From the NCBI RefSeq assembly GCF_000299415.1, contig NZ_AMPG01000003.1:186001-250000 (forward strand): 64,000 nucleotides of DNA, in the 5' to 3' direction. Positions 53,012 to 61,050 of the stretch are shown one piece after another (within the stretch, counting starts at the first letter, position 1; each line of letters starts with the position of its first letter). The translations under genes and the position numbers were made by a program. This stretch comes from Candidatus Microthrix parvicella Bio17-1 (GTDB taxonomy: Bacteria > Actinomycetota > Acidimicrobiia > Acidimicrobiales > Microtrichaceae). The notes below the pieces were generated by a model, which was not told the origin of the DNA, searched no databases, and saw nothing but the letters and a program-made list of their open reading frames with translations.

Positions 53012-56000
53012 TGGGCCCGATCGATCCGTCGCTGCTGCGAGCGCTGCCCGGCGCCCGCAGCCGGGTGGCCCGACTCGCCGGGATGGGCGTCATCTCGGGC
53101 GTCCTCGCCCTGGGGCAGGCCATTGCGGTGGCCGCCTCGGTGACCGCAATCGTGCGTGGCTCCTCGCTGGCCATGCCCCTTGCGGTGTTGGGCGCCGTCC
53201 TGGTGCTTCGTGGCCTGGTGTCGGCGGGGGACGAGGTGGTCAGCCGCGAGGCCGGCCACCAGGTGAGCGGTCAGATTCGGGTTGGTCTGCTTCAGCGTTG
53301 GCTGGCCAGTCCGCCTGAGCGGCGACCGAACCCCGCCGAGGCGGTGGCGTTGGCCGGCCCGGGCGCCCAGAGCGTCGAGCCCTACGTCGCCGCGTACCTT
53401 CCGGCGTTGGTCACGGCAGTCACCGTCCCGGTGTTGGCCGTGCTGGTGCTCGCCTGGGTGGATATCTGGAGCGCTGCGATTTTGGTGTGCACCTTGCCGT
53501 TGCTGCCGTTCTTTGCGGCCTTGATCGGCATGCACACCGAGGCGGAGACCGCTCGTCGCTGGGGCGCCTTGCACGCGCTGGCCGGGCACTTCCTCGATGT
53601 TGTGCGGGGCCTGCCCACCCTGGTTGCCTACGGTCGGGCCGATCACCAGGTGGAGCACATCTCGACGGTTGGCGATGCTCACCGACGGGCCACCGTCCGT
53701 ACGTTGCGCACTGCGTTCCTCTCGTCGGCCGCCCTCGAGTTGTTGGCGACGATCTCGGTGGCGATGGTGGCGGTGGCGGTTGGCCTGCGGCTGGCCAACG
53801 GGTCGATGGACCTGAAGGTGGGGCTGACCGCCATCCTGTTGGCCCCCGAGGCCTACTGGCCGGTGCGACGGGTGGGTCAGGAGTTTCACAATGCGGCGGA
53901 CGGCTCCGCTGCGCTCGATGCCGCGCGGCCGTACCTAGAAACCGCTGACCAGCAGATTCCGGCGGCCGAGGCCGACGAAGCGGAACGCCGGGTGGCTGTC
54001 GCCGACGTGACCTTTGGCTATCCCGATCATCCCCACATCCTCAATCGGCTCAGCCTCGACACCTCGGCCGACGTGGGTTTGACCGTGCTCACCGGGCCGT
54101 CAGGCAGCGGCAAGAGCACCCTGTTGGATCTGATCGCCGGGATTCGAACGCCCACGTCGGGTTCGATCCGTGCGAGGCGAGCGCACCTGGCCACCCAGCG
54201 ACCCCTCGTGCTGCCGGGCCCCGTGGCCGACGTCGTGCGGTTGGGGGCGCCCGATGCAAGCGATTCAGCCTGCCAGGACGCGTTGCGAACGGTGGGGCTT
54301 TGGTCGGCGTTGGCCGAACGCCAGGGGTTGGACACGCCGTTGGGCGATGACGGGTTCGGGCTGTCGGCCGGACAACGCACCAGGCTGGCGTTGGCACGAG
54401 CGCAGCTGAGCGACGCCCCGCTGCTGCTCCTCGACGAGCCCACCGCGCACGTCGACGTCGACGACGTCGGTGCCTTGCGGGCGGTGGTGATGGGGTTGGC
54501 CCAGGAACGGCGGGTGATCGTGGCCACCCACGATGCAGCGCTGATCGAGCTCGCCGATGATCGCTGGAACCTGACCGACCAACCCGCCGGCGTCCCGTTG
54601 CCGCGCTATGCGTCGCTCAAGGTGGAGCGCAATGTGGAGAGCAAGGTGGTCGGCAAGACGGCGTCAACCACCGCATCCGCTCCGGGCCTGGTCACACACC
54701 CGGACCAGGAATCGGACAAACCGACTGATGTGTCCGGCTTGGCGGGCACCGCCCTGGCCTGGTGGCAACGTCGATCGACAGCCGCTCGTCTTCGGCTGTC
54801 CTGCCTGCTCGGTGGCCTGTCGGTCACAGCGGGCGTCGCCCTGACGGCCACTTCGGGATGGCTGATCGTGCAGGCATCGACCCAGCCGGTGGTGCTGACG
54901 CTGCTGGTGGCGATCGTGGGCGTGCGCACCTTCGGTATCGCCCGCCCGGTGCTGCACTACGGCGAGCGGGTTGTGTCCCATGATGCGGCGTTGGAGACGC
55001 TGGCCAAACGCCGGGTCGATGTGTACCGACGTCTCGTACCACTCACGCCCGCCCGCCTGGGTCGCCGCCACCGGGGCGATCTGTTGACCGCGGTGGTGAC
55101 CGATCTCGACGACGCGATCGACGCTCAGGTGCGTGTGCTGGTGCCGTGGTGGTCCACCGTGATCGCCGGGGGCTGCGCCGTTGCCATCGTTGCGGTGGCC
55201 GTGCCGGTGGCGGCCCTGGTGCTTGCTGTGGGTGGCGCGCTCGCTTTTGGTGTTGCAGCGCTGGGTTCGCGGGCCGAGCAGTCGGCACAAAACGATGCGG
55301 TCCGGGCACGCGGCGAGGCGCTGCGGATCACCACGGATCTGGTCGATCGGCTCGATCAGGTGCGTGCGGTCGCGGGTCCGTACCCGCGTGCCGCTGCCGC
55401 GCCGATCGGCCGGGTTGAGGATGCCCACGTCCGGCAGGGTGAGGCCGAGGCTCGGCTGATTCGATCGCGCGCGCTCACCTTGGCGATGTTGTGGGCGGTT
55501 CTGGCGGCGACGGTGGTCGGCATCATGATGCTCGCATCCGGTGGCCTCAACGGGGGAGCGGTGTCTGCCCCGATTGCAGCACTGGTGGCGTTGGCTCCCA
55601 TCGCACTCGCCGATGCGTGGGTGGGCTTGGCGGAGATCGGTGGCGCTCGGGCGCGGGCCCGGCAGGCGGAGGTTCGGCTTGATGGCGTGCTCAACCAGAA
55701 GCCGGCGGTGAGCGACGACGGCGCCTTGGGGTTGCCCGACGGGGTGCTTCCGGTGACCGCCGAAGCCATCAGTGCTGCGTGGACCGCCGAGCAGCAACCG
55801 TTGGGACCCTTCACGCTGCCCATCCTTGGGCCGGGTGTGCGTGCCCAGATCTCGGGGTCAAACGGCATCGGCAAGTCGACGATGCTGGCGGTGCTCGCCC
55901 GGCAACTCGAACCGGTCACCGGCACCCACCTGCTGGACGGCATATCCGCCGCCGATGTGCGCCTCGATGTTGCCCGGGCGGACATCGCCGTTGTGGATGA

Positions 56001-56388
56001 TGAACCCCACGCCTTCGCCGGTACCATCCGAGCCAACCTGGCGCTCGCCCGCCCGACGGCGACCGACCATGACCTGTTCGCCGCGGTGGACTCGGCTGAC
56101 CTGTCGGCCTGGCTCGCCCGTCAGCCCGACGGGCTCGACACGCCGCTGGCCGGGCTCAGCGGGGGCGAGCGAACCCGCCTGGCATTGGCCCGGGCGATCC
56201 TGTCGCGGCGCCGGCTGGTGCTGCTGGACGAACCCATCGCCCACTTGGACGAGGCAACCGCCCAGCGAGCGCTCGTTGGGCTTCTGGCCGATGGCGACCT
56301 GGCGGTGGTGGCGGTCAGTCACCAGCAGCTGCCCATGATCGACGCCGAGATCGCCCCGCCACCGGTCGAGGCGGTGGGCGCACCGTAG
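53011..56388 (+). CDS. cydDC: Fused heterodimeric ABC exporter CydDC
   Basis: 1125 residues joining CydD-like and CydC-like halves, each a six-span membrane domain plus an ATPase. It exports cysteine/glutathione-type thiols or haem-related factors needed for cytochrome bd assembly. First Walker A GPSGSGKST near 362, signature LSAGQRTRL, Walker B LLLLDEPTAHVD. Second Walker A GSNGIGKST near 950, signature LSGGERTRL, Walker B LVLLDEPIAHLD. A linker near 540-580 joins the halves. Fusion is common in actinobacteria. The ATG overlaps the cydB stop. A decayed copy of this gene's last 66 bases occurs at 58803-58868. Confidence 0.93.
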   Translation: MGPIDPSLLRALPGARSRVARLAGMGVISGVLALGQAIAVAASVTAIVRGSSLAMPLAVLGAVLVLRGLVSAGDEVVSREAGHQVSGQIRVGLLQRWLASPPERRPNPAEAVALAGPGAQSVEPYVAAYLPALVTAVTVPVLAVLVLAWVDIWSAAILVCTLPLLPFFAALIGMHTEAETARRWGALHALAGHFLDVVRGLPTLVAYGRADHQVEHISTVGDAHRRATVRTLRTAFLSSAALELLATISVAMVAVAVGLRLANGSMDLKVGLTAILLAPEAYWPVRRVGQEFHNAADGSAALDAARPYLETADQQIPAAEADEAERRVAVADVTFGYPDHPHILNRLSLDTSADVGLTVLTGPSGSGKSTLLDLIAGIRTPTSGSIRARRAHLATQRPLVLPGPVADVVRLGAPDASDSACQDALRTVGLWSALAERQGLDTPLGDDGFGLSAGQRTRLALARAQLSDAPLLLLDEPTAHVDVDDVGALRAVVMGLAQERRVIVATHDAALIELADDRWNLTDQPAGVPLPRYASLKVERNVESKVVGKTASTTASAPGLVTHPDQESDKPTDVSGLAGTALAWWQRRSTAARLRLSCLLGGLSVTAGVALTATSGWLIVQASTQPVVLTLLVAIVGVRTFGIARPVLHYGERVVSHDAALETLAKRRVDVYRRLVPLTPARLGRRHRGDLLTAVVTDLDDAIDAQVRVLVPWWSTVIAGGCAVAIVAVAVPVAALVLAVGGALAFGVAALGSRAEQSAQNDAVRARGEALRITTDLVDRLDQVRAVAGPYPRAAAAPIGRVEDAHVRQGEAEARLIRSRALTLAMLWAVLAATVVGIMMLASGGLNGGAVSAPIAALVALAPIALADAWVGLAEIGGARARARQAEVRLDGVLNQKPAVSDDGALGLPDGVLPVTAEAISAAWTAEQQPLGPFTLPILGPGVRAQISGSNGIGKSTMLAVLARQLEPVTGTHLLDGISAADVRLDVARADIAVVDDEPHAFAGTIRANLALARPTATDHDLFAAVDSADLSAWLARQPDGLDTPLAGLSGGERTRLALARAILSRRRLVLLDEPIAHLDEATAQRALVGLLADGDLAVVAVSHQQLPMIDAEIAPPPVEAVGAP

Positions 56389-56450
56389 GTGTACCGCCGG
56401 GCAGCGGGTTCGCTACGCACCGCCTGACGGAAGATTCCGGTCAGGTTGAT

Positions 56451-57650
56451 GTGAGACACTCGACGTGGATGAGCATCCCGACTCGATCAATGACGATCAC
56501 AGGGGTGGTTGCCATCCTGCTCGCCATGTGGGGTGTGGCCGGATGTGGCTCCGACGCCGACGAGGTCGTGGCGCGGCCCGGGCAACGCCGTCAGACGGAC
56601 GGCCCAGCGGCGGTTGCCGGGCGGGCGGGGGGCGAGCGGGCCGCCTTGAGACCGGCCCGCGGCCTGCTCCGCGGCGTTCCGGTATTCAACGGTGACTTCG
56701 CTGACCCGTACGTGTTGCGGGTGGGCGATTCCTTCTTTGCGTACAGCACCAACACCGACGACGCGAACGTCCCGATTCTGGTGGTGGAGGACCCCCTCGC
56801 AGCGCGGTATCTCGGCGATGCGCTCCCCAAGCTTCCGGAATGGTCCGACCCTGGGTTCGTTTGGGCGCCGGCGGTTCTGGCCGACGTTGAGCGCTATGTC
56901 CTCTACTACGTGACGCGTCTTGCCGATACCGAAACGCAGTGCATCTCCAGCGCTGTTTCGGCGGCTCCCTCCGGTCCGTTTGTGGACGACTCGGAGGGGC
57001 CCATGGTGTGCCAACGGGACTTGGGCGGGTCGATCGACCCGAGCATCGTCACCGATCGGGATGGGGCGAACTGGCTGCTGTTCAAGAACGATGGCAACTG
57101 TTGCGGACTCCCCACGTCGCTCTGGTCCCAGGAACTGGCCCCCGGCGGCCGGTCGCTGCTTGGCGATCCTGCGCGACTGCTCGATGCTCGGGCGGGCTGG
57201 GAGGGTGAACTGATCGAAGGACCATCAATGGTGGTGACTCCGGACGACTACCTGCTGTTCTATTCGGCCAACGCCTGGGACAGCGAGCGTTACGCGATTG
57301 GCTGGGCGACGTGTGAGTCCGTCTCCGGCCCGTGCCGGCGATCGACGGCGGACCCGTGGATGGACTCCACAAAGTTCGCCCGCGGGCCGGGAGGCCAGGA
57401 GTTCTTCGGGGCGCTTGGCGACGTGTGGATGGTGTACCACGGCTGGGAGCCGGGAGACCTCGAAGTGCCTGGGGCGCAGCGCCGTTTATACCTCGAGGTC
57501 GTTGAGGTCGCCGACGGTGAACCCCGCCGCGTTGGTGCCCGCAACTCCGGCACTCTTGTTGGGGCGGTCATCGGCGCCACGGTCCTGGTTGGCGGCACGG
57601 TTCTCTGGCGGTGGCGGAAGCGACGCGGCCGGTCGCCAGGCCGGGGGTAG
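56451..57650 (+). CDS. GH43-like five-bladed beta-propeller lipoprotein
   Basis: 399 residues. A lipobox (GVAGC) ends the hydrophobic signal near residue 32, so the protein is exported and probably lipid-anchored. The glycosidase family 43 pattern is clear: FADPYVLRVGDSFFAYST with the general base Asp, GSIDPSIV with the second Asp, and EGELIEGPSMV with the general acid Glu. A C-terminal hydrophobic span (GAVIGATVLVGGTVLW) followed by WRKRRGRSPGRG gives a second anchor. Likely an arabinan- or xylan-type glycosidase acting at the cell surface. The start could also be ATG 56469. It directly follows cydDC and may be part of inserted DNA. Confidence 0.8.
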   Translation: MRHSTWMSIPTRSMTITGVVAILLAMWGVAGCGSDADEVVARPGQRRQTDGPAAVAGRAGGERAALRPARGLLRGVPVFNGDFADPYVLRVGDSFFAYSTNTDDANVPILVVEDPLAARYLGDALPKLPEWSDPGFVWAPAVLADVERYVLYYVTRLADTETQCISSAVSAAPSGPFVDDSEGPMVCQRDLGGSIDPSIVTDRDGANWLLFKNDGNCCGLPTSLWSQELAPGGRSLLGDPARLLDARAGWEGELIEGPSMVVTPDDYLLFYSANAWDSERYAIGWATCESVSGPCRRSTADPWMDSTKFARGPGGQEFFGALGDVWMVYHGWEPGDLEVPGAQRRLYLEVVEVADGEPRRVGARNSGTLVGAVIGATVLVGGTVLWRWRKRRGRSPGRG

Positions 57651-57683
57651 GCCACGCTCGACCACCTCCTTGGTGAATCGCTC

Positions 57684-57689
57684 TAATCT
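57684..57689 (+). promoter_or_regulatory. Predicted -10 box (TAATCT)
   Basis: TAATCT ends 6 bases before the GTG of the short open frame at 57696, the same spacing as other leaderless genes here. Confidence 0.35.
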
Positions 57690-57695
57690 CCCCCG

Positions 57696-57818
57696 GTGGC
57701 TATCGAGCTGGATCACCTGGTGAGCGTCACGCGTGACAACCGTGAGGGCTCCCACCCCGCAATCCTGGTCTCCATGGAACTGATCACCGTTCCCTGGGGT
57801 GGCGGAGCGGCGGCGTAG
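57696..57818 (+). pseudogene. Fragment resembling the N-terminus of a VOC/glyoxalase-fold protein
   Basis: 40-codon frame starting GTG. The first residues MAIELDHLVSVTRDN look like the first strand and metal-ligand His of a vicinal-oxygen-chelate protein (pattern I-x-L-D-H-L-V-x-x-x-R-D). Sequence after residue 20 no longer fits and the frame stops. A -10-like TAATCT sits 6 bases upstream. I read it as the surviving promoter and 5' end of a truncated gene. It could instead be a functional small protein. Confidence 0.35.
57726..57737. promoter_or_regulatory. Second copy of the GTCACGCGTGAC palindrome
   Basis: Identical to the 12-bp core of the adh/mftA palindrome. Here it lies 88 bases upstream of the YczE-like gene and inside the VOC-like fragment, where it reads Val-Thr-Arg-Asp. 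It may be coincidence of coding sequence. Confidence 0.3.
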
Positions 57819-57824
57819 GTCCCA

Positions 57825-58424
57825 ATGGAACGGCTTGTTCGCTGCGTGTTTGGACTGTTCTTGTTCGCCGTGGGAATCACGCTGCTGATTCGGGCCAAGC
57901 TTGGAGCCGCCCCCTGGGATGTCTTCCACACGGGCGTTAGCGAACTCACCGGCATCGGCGTTGGAACGGTCATCGTGATCACCGGCGTAGTGCTGCTGTT
58001 GTTGTGGATCCCCCTGCGGGTCAGGCCTGGTCTTGGAACGGTCCTGAACGCAGTGCTCATTGGTGCCTTCGTCGACATGATGATGCCGATCGTGCCCGAC
58101 CTCGATCTGCTACTGCCGCGGGTGCTGATGATGCTCGGGGGAGTGGTCACGATCGCCATCGGGTCCGGCTTTTACATCGGAGCCGGTCTGGGACCTGGGC
58201 CACGTGATGGGTTGATGACGGGGCTCTCTGGTCTCAGGCTTGCAGGACGACCGATCTCAATTCGGGTTGCACGGACGTCCGTCGAGGTCGCCGCTTTGGC
58301 GATCGGCGTGGCGCTCGGGGGAGCGATCGGCGTGGGCACAGCGGTCTTTGCCTTGGGGATCGGTCCGTTGGTCCAGGTGTTCCTCCCGCCACTCACCATG
58401 CCGGAGCGGTCGGGCTTGGCATGA
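57825..58424 (+). CDS. YczE/YitT-like integral membrane protein
   Basis: 199 residues, about five membrane spans. Two internally similar loops, LGAAPWDVFHTGVSELTG and LGPGPRDGLMTGLSGLRL, are the signature of the YczE/YyaS group, whose function is unknown. The N-terminus MERLVRCVFGLFLFAVGITLLIRAKLG also fits. No ribosome-binding site is evident. The 3' end runs over the PPOX fragment in another frame: the last residues after VFLPPL may not be the native C-terminus. The stop overlaps the fragment's ATG. Confidence 0.82.
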   Translation: MERLVRCVFGLFLFAVGITLLIRAKLGAAPWDVFHTGVSELTGIGVGTVIVITGVVLLLLWIPLRVRPGLGTVLNAVLIGAFVDMMMPIVPDLDLLLPRVLMMLGGVVTIAIGSGFYIGAGLGPGPRDGLMTGLSGLRLAGRPISIRVARTSVEVAALAIGVALGGAIGVGTAVFALGIGPLVQVFLPPLTMPERSGLA

Positions 58425-58684
58425 TGCCGGACTCACACAAGCTCGCCGATGTTGGTCGAGACCCACGGGTGGAACTGCACTCTGCGCCGATCGAGGATGA
58501 CCTCAGCTCGGGGGACGCAAAATTGGCAGGAGTGCTTGTAGCGGATGCCGCTACCGGGGGCGAGGAGGGAGCGGCTTTCATCCTTGATGTGACAAAGGCC
58601 AGCGTCGTGAAAGTCATCGACAAACAACTGGAGTTCACCACCTGGTCGCCTGCTGACGGTCTACGGGTGCAGTACCGCACCTAA
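58406..58684 (+). pseudogene. Pyridoxamine 5'-phosphate oxidase-like gene, N-terminus missing
   Basis: The frame carries the C-terminal part of a PPOX/FMN-binding split-barrel protein. GLGMMPDSHKL, DPRVELHSAP and GDAKLAGVL match the strands after the usual dGxLwLGm block, and the end SVVKVIDKQLEFTTWSP is also typical. The N-terminal half (about 50-60 residues) is absent: the bases upstream encode the YczE-like protein. An ATG at 58421 could give an 87-residue product, but the flavin-binding half would be lost. I call it a remnant of a rearrangement. Confidence 0.6.
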
Positions 58685-58712
58685 GGCCTCGACTTCGGCC
58701 TCGACTTCGGCC
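58685..58712. repeat. Short tandem repeat (CCTCGACTTCGG)
   Basis: CCTCGACTTCGG occurs twice in tandem just after the PPOX fragment, followed by a partial third copy. No function evident. Confidence 0.7.
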
Positions 58713-58802
58713 TCGGAAAGGCGGGCCGGCCCCAACTGGACCGGTGCGTCACGTATGGGCACCATCTCACCGTGGGCCCACCGACCGAGGTCGAGCAACT
58801 CA

Positions 58803-58868
58803 TTGGCCGACCACCACCTGGCCGTCGTGGCGGTCAGCCATCAGGAGCCACCGATGATCGGCGGCGAT
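58803..58868 (+). pseudogene. Decayed duplicate of the cydDC 3' end
   Basis: Read from 58803 in frame, the bases encode LAD followed by LAVVAVSHQ and then PMI, matching the final residues of CydDC (56284-56349). About 50 of 66 bases are identical. The copy starts abruptly upstream and has no start codon. The rest of 58685-58908 holds nothing else recognisable. Confidence 0.65.
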
Positions 58869-58908
58869 TTTCAAGCGACTGCGGTCCCGGCGAAGTGTGG
58901 GGGCGCGC

Positions 58909-59373
58909 TCAGCCGAATTTGAGGTCTGTGGCCTTGACCCAGGCGGTCGTGGTGCCCTTGACGACCAGGAATTCTGGCCCCGAGCCCTGTTGGGCGTTGC
59001 GGATGGCGACGGCCTTCCAACCCGGGTTGTCCTCTCCAGCGGTCTGCACACACTTCAGCGGTGTAGGCAAGGCAGAGAAGGCCTGCGCCGCAGCCTGTGC
59101 CGGATCTGTTGCCTTGGTGGCCAGCCCCCGCGCGAGCGAATCGGCGGCGCTGACAATCGCCCAGATGAATCCGGCGGCGATTGCCGCCAGAAACTTTCGC
59201 TCATCGGTCAGCCATTTGATGTCGGTGACCGCGTCGAGCGCGTAGAAGATCGGCAGAATTGAAGCGAGGACGAGTGCGGTTCCACGAGTGGTTCGGAGCG
59301 TTCCGGCCTGGATCACATCGACGCTCTTGTCGTCTGCGAATGCGTCCAAAAGGCTTGCCAGCGGAGTTGCCAC
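58909..59373 (-). CDS. Small membrane protein of unknown function
   Basis: 154 residues, not recognised. The GTG start has AAGGAG seven to eight bases upstream, so it is probably translated. Two hydrophobic spans (about 32-50, TALVLASILPIFYALDAV, and 61-78, FLAAIAAGFIWAIVSAAD) flank a short charged loop (KWLTDERK). The C-terminal 70 residues are soluble, with one Cys, and end in TTAWVKATDLKFG. Divergent from the second WS/DGAT gene. Confidence 0.7.
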   Translation of the reverse strand: MATPLASLLDAFADDKSVDVIQAGTLRTTRGTALVLASILPIFYALDAVTDIKWLTDERKFLAAIAAGFIWAIVSAADSLARGLATKATDPAQAAAQAFSALPTPLKCVQTAGEDNPGWKAVAIRNAQQGSGPEFLVVKGTTTAWVKATDLKFG

Positions 59374-59508
59374 GACCAGACTCCTTTTGGATGCCGCCCG
59401 AATGATTCACTGTAAGTTGCCTGTCAAGGCGGAGCATCCAAGCGAGGCATGGCGGTTTCGACCGGGCCAGCGTGACGGCCGCTGCCGGCGCTGACAGACT
59501 GAGCGTCC

Positions 59509-61050
59509 ATGGAACGAACGACTGCCGCCGACGCCTCATTTCTCTATATGGAAAACCCGGTGGTCCACATGCATGTCACCGGGGTCATGCTGATCGACCC
59601 ATCCACCGCCCCCGACGGCTTCTCCTTCGATCTCTTCCGCAGGTTCGTCACGTCGCGGTTGCATCGAATTCCGCCGTTTCGACGCCGGTTGAGGATCGTT
59701 CCGCTGGGAATCGATCATCCGGTCCTGGTGGACGACCCCGACTTCGACCTCGATAACCACCTTCATTCCGACTCGCTCGTCGACGGCAGCCGGGCGGGTT
59801 TGGCCGAGTGGGTGGGGCGGTATGCGTCCGAGCCGCTGGACCGCGATCGTCCGCTGTGGGACATGGTGCTGCTGGAGGGGCTCGAAGACGGCAAGGTGGC
59901 GATGGTCTCAAAGATCCATCACATTCTGGTCGACGGCACGAGTGGCACCGACCTGATGGTGCAACTGGTCGACCTCAAGCCGGAGTTCGAAATGGAGGAT
60001 CCGCCCCCGTTTGAGCCCGAGGATTCGGTGCCGAACTTTGTGCGGTTGATGGCAGGTGCCGTGGCATCGCGAGTGGTCGATCCGCTGCGCGGCGTCCGGG
60101 CCCTTGGCCGAGGCCTTGGCTCGGTTGGGCGGGTGATGCTCAACGTCACCGGCAGCTCGGACGGCCCCACGATGGCCCGCCCATTCGATGCGCCCCGTAC
60201 GTTGTTCAACCGTTCGATCACCGCCCGTCGTTCGGTGGCGTTCTCCATGTGTGCGTTGGACGATCTGAAGTTCGTGAAGTCCACCTTTGGTGCCACGGTC
60301 AACGACGTGGTGCTGGCGGCGTGCACCCAGTCGTTGCGCTCCTACCTGGCCAACCGGGGCGAAACCTTCGAGCGTCCGCTGGTGGTCAGCGTGCCGGTGT
60401 CGGTGCGGGGCAAGGTGACCGACGGGTCGTCGGCCAATCAGGTGTCCAACATGTTTGTGCGCCTGCCGGTGCACCTGACCGACCCGGTCGACCAGTTGCG
60501 GGCGGTTCGGGTGGACACCCGGGATGCCAAGGCGGTACACGGTGCGATCGGGGCCGACATGATCGGCGACGTCACCGAGGTGACCCCTCCGGCCATCTTC
60601 AACCTGGCCAGCCGCCTCTACAGCTCGGCCGGTCTGGCCGATCGACTCGCACCGATCCACAACCTGGTCATCTCCAACGTTCCCGGCCCCCCGTTTCCTC
60701 TCTACATCGCCGGGGCCCAACTGGTGGGCATGTATCCGTTTGGGCCGTTGATCGAGGGGTCGGGGTTGAACATCACGGTGTTGTCCAACATGGGCAACAT
60801 GGACATCGGGGTGATCGCCTGCCCCGACATCGCCCCCGACGTCGACGAGGTGACCGACGGTATCGTCGATGCCATCGAAGTGCTGCGGCAGGCCGCGGTG
60901 GCGGCGGTGGAAGCCGAGGCGACCGAGCCCAAGACGCCGGCCGTGAAGAAGAGTCCGGCGAGGAAGGCTCCGGCCAAGAAGGCTCCGGCCAAGAAGAGCC
61001 CTGCCAAGAAGGCTCCGGCCAAGAAGGCTCCGGCCAAGAAGGCGACATGA
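59509..61050 (+). CDS. Second wax ester synthase/diacylglycerol acyltransferase with Lys-rich tail
   Basis: 513 residues, paralogue of the WS/DGAT at 5057. Catalytic HHxxxDG at 137-143 (HHILVDG), N-terminal ERTTAADASFLYMEN, and the C-terminal block NVPGPPFPLY with AYP replaced by MYP. From about residue 478 the protein ends in a basic tail of repeated APAKK/SPAKK units. A CAGACT -10-like hexamer 8 bases before the ATG suggests leaderless expression. The stop overlaps the next gene's ATG (ATGA at 61047-61050), coupling it to an alpha/beta hydrolase. Confidence 0.93.
   Translation: MERTTAADASFLYMENPVVHMHVTGVMLIDPSTAPDGFSFDLFRRFVTSRLHRIPPFRRRLRIVPLGIDHPVLVDDPDFDLDNHLHSDSLVDGSRAGLAEWVGRYASEPLDRDRPLWDMVLLEGLEDGKVAMVSKIHHILVDGTSGTDLMVQLVDLKPEFEMEDPPPFEPEDSVPNFVRLMAGAVASRVVDPLRGVRALGRGLGSVGRVMLNVTGSSDGPTMARPFDAPRTLFNRSITARRSVAFSMCALDDLKFVKSTFGATVNDVVLAACTQSLRSYLANRGETFERPLVVSVPVSVRGKVTDGSSANQVSNMFVRLPVHLTDPVDQLRAVRVDTRDAKAVHGAIGADMIGDVTEVTPPAIFNLASRLYSSAGLADRLAPIHNLVISNVPGPPFPLYIAGAQLVGMYPFGPLIEGSGLNITVLSNMGNMDIGVIACPDIAPDVDEVTDGIVDAIEVLRQAAVAAVEAEATEPKTPAVKKSPARKAPAKKAPAKKSPAKKAPAKKAPAKKAT
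60967..61041 (+). repeat. 15-bp tandem repeat (GCTCCGGCCAAGAAG)
   Basis: About five units, one with AGCCCTGCCAAGAAG, encode the (A/S)PAKK tail of the second WS/DGAT. Nearly identical units suggest recent expansion or slippage. Confidence 0.85.

Noticed and set aside
60249-61046. 266-codon extension of the hydrolase gene
   Set aside because: Out-of-frame reading of the WS/DGAT gene; the hydrolase starts at 61047.
60955-61046. Possible CRISPR-like or regulatory repeat array
   Set aside because: The repeats are contiguous 15-bp coding units without spacers, in frame with the WS/DGAT tail.
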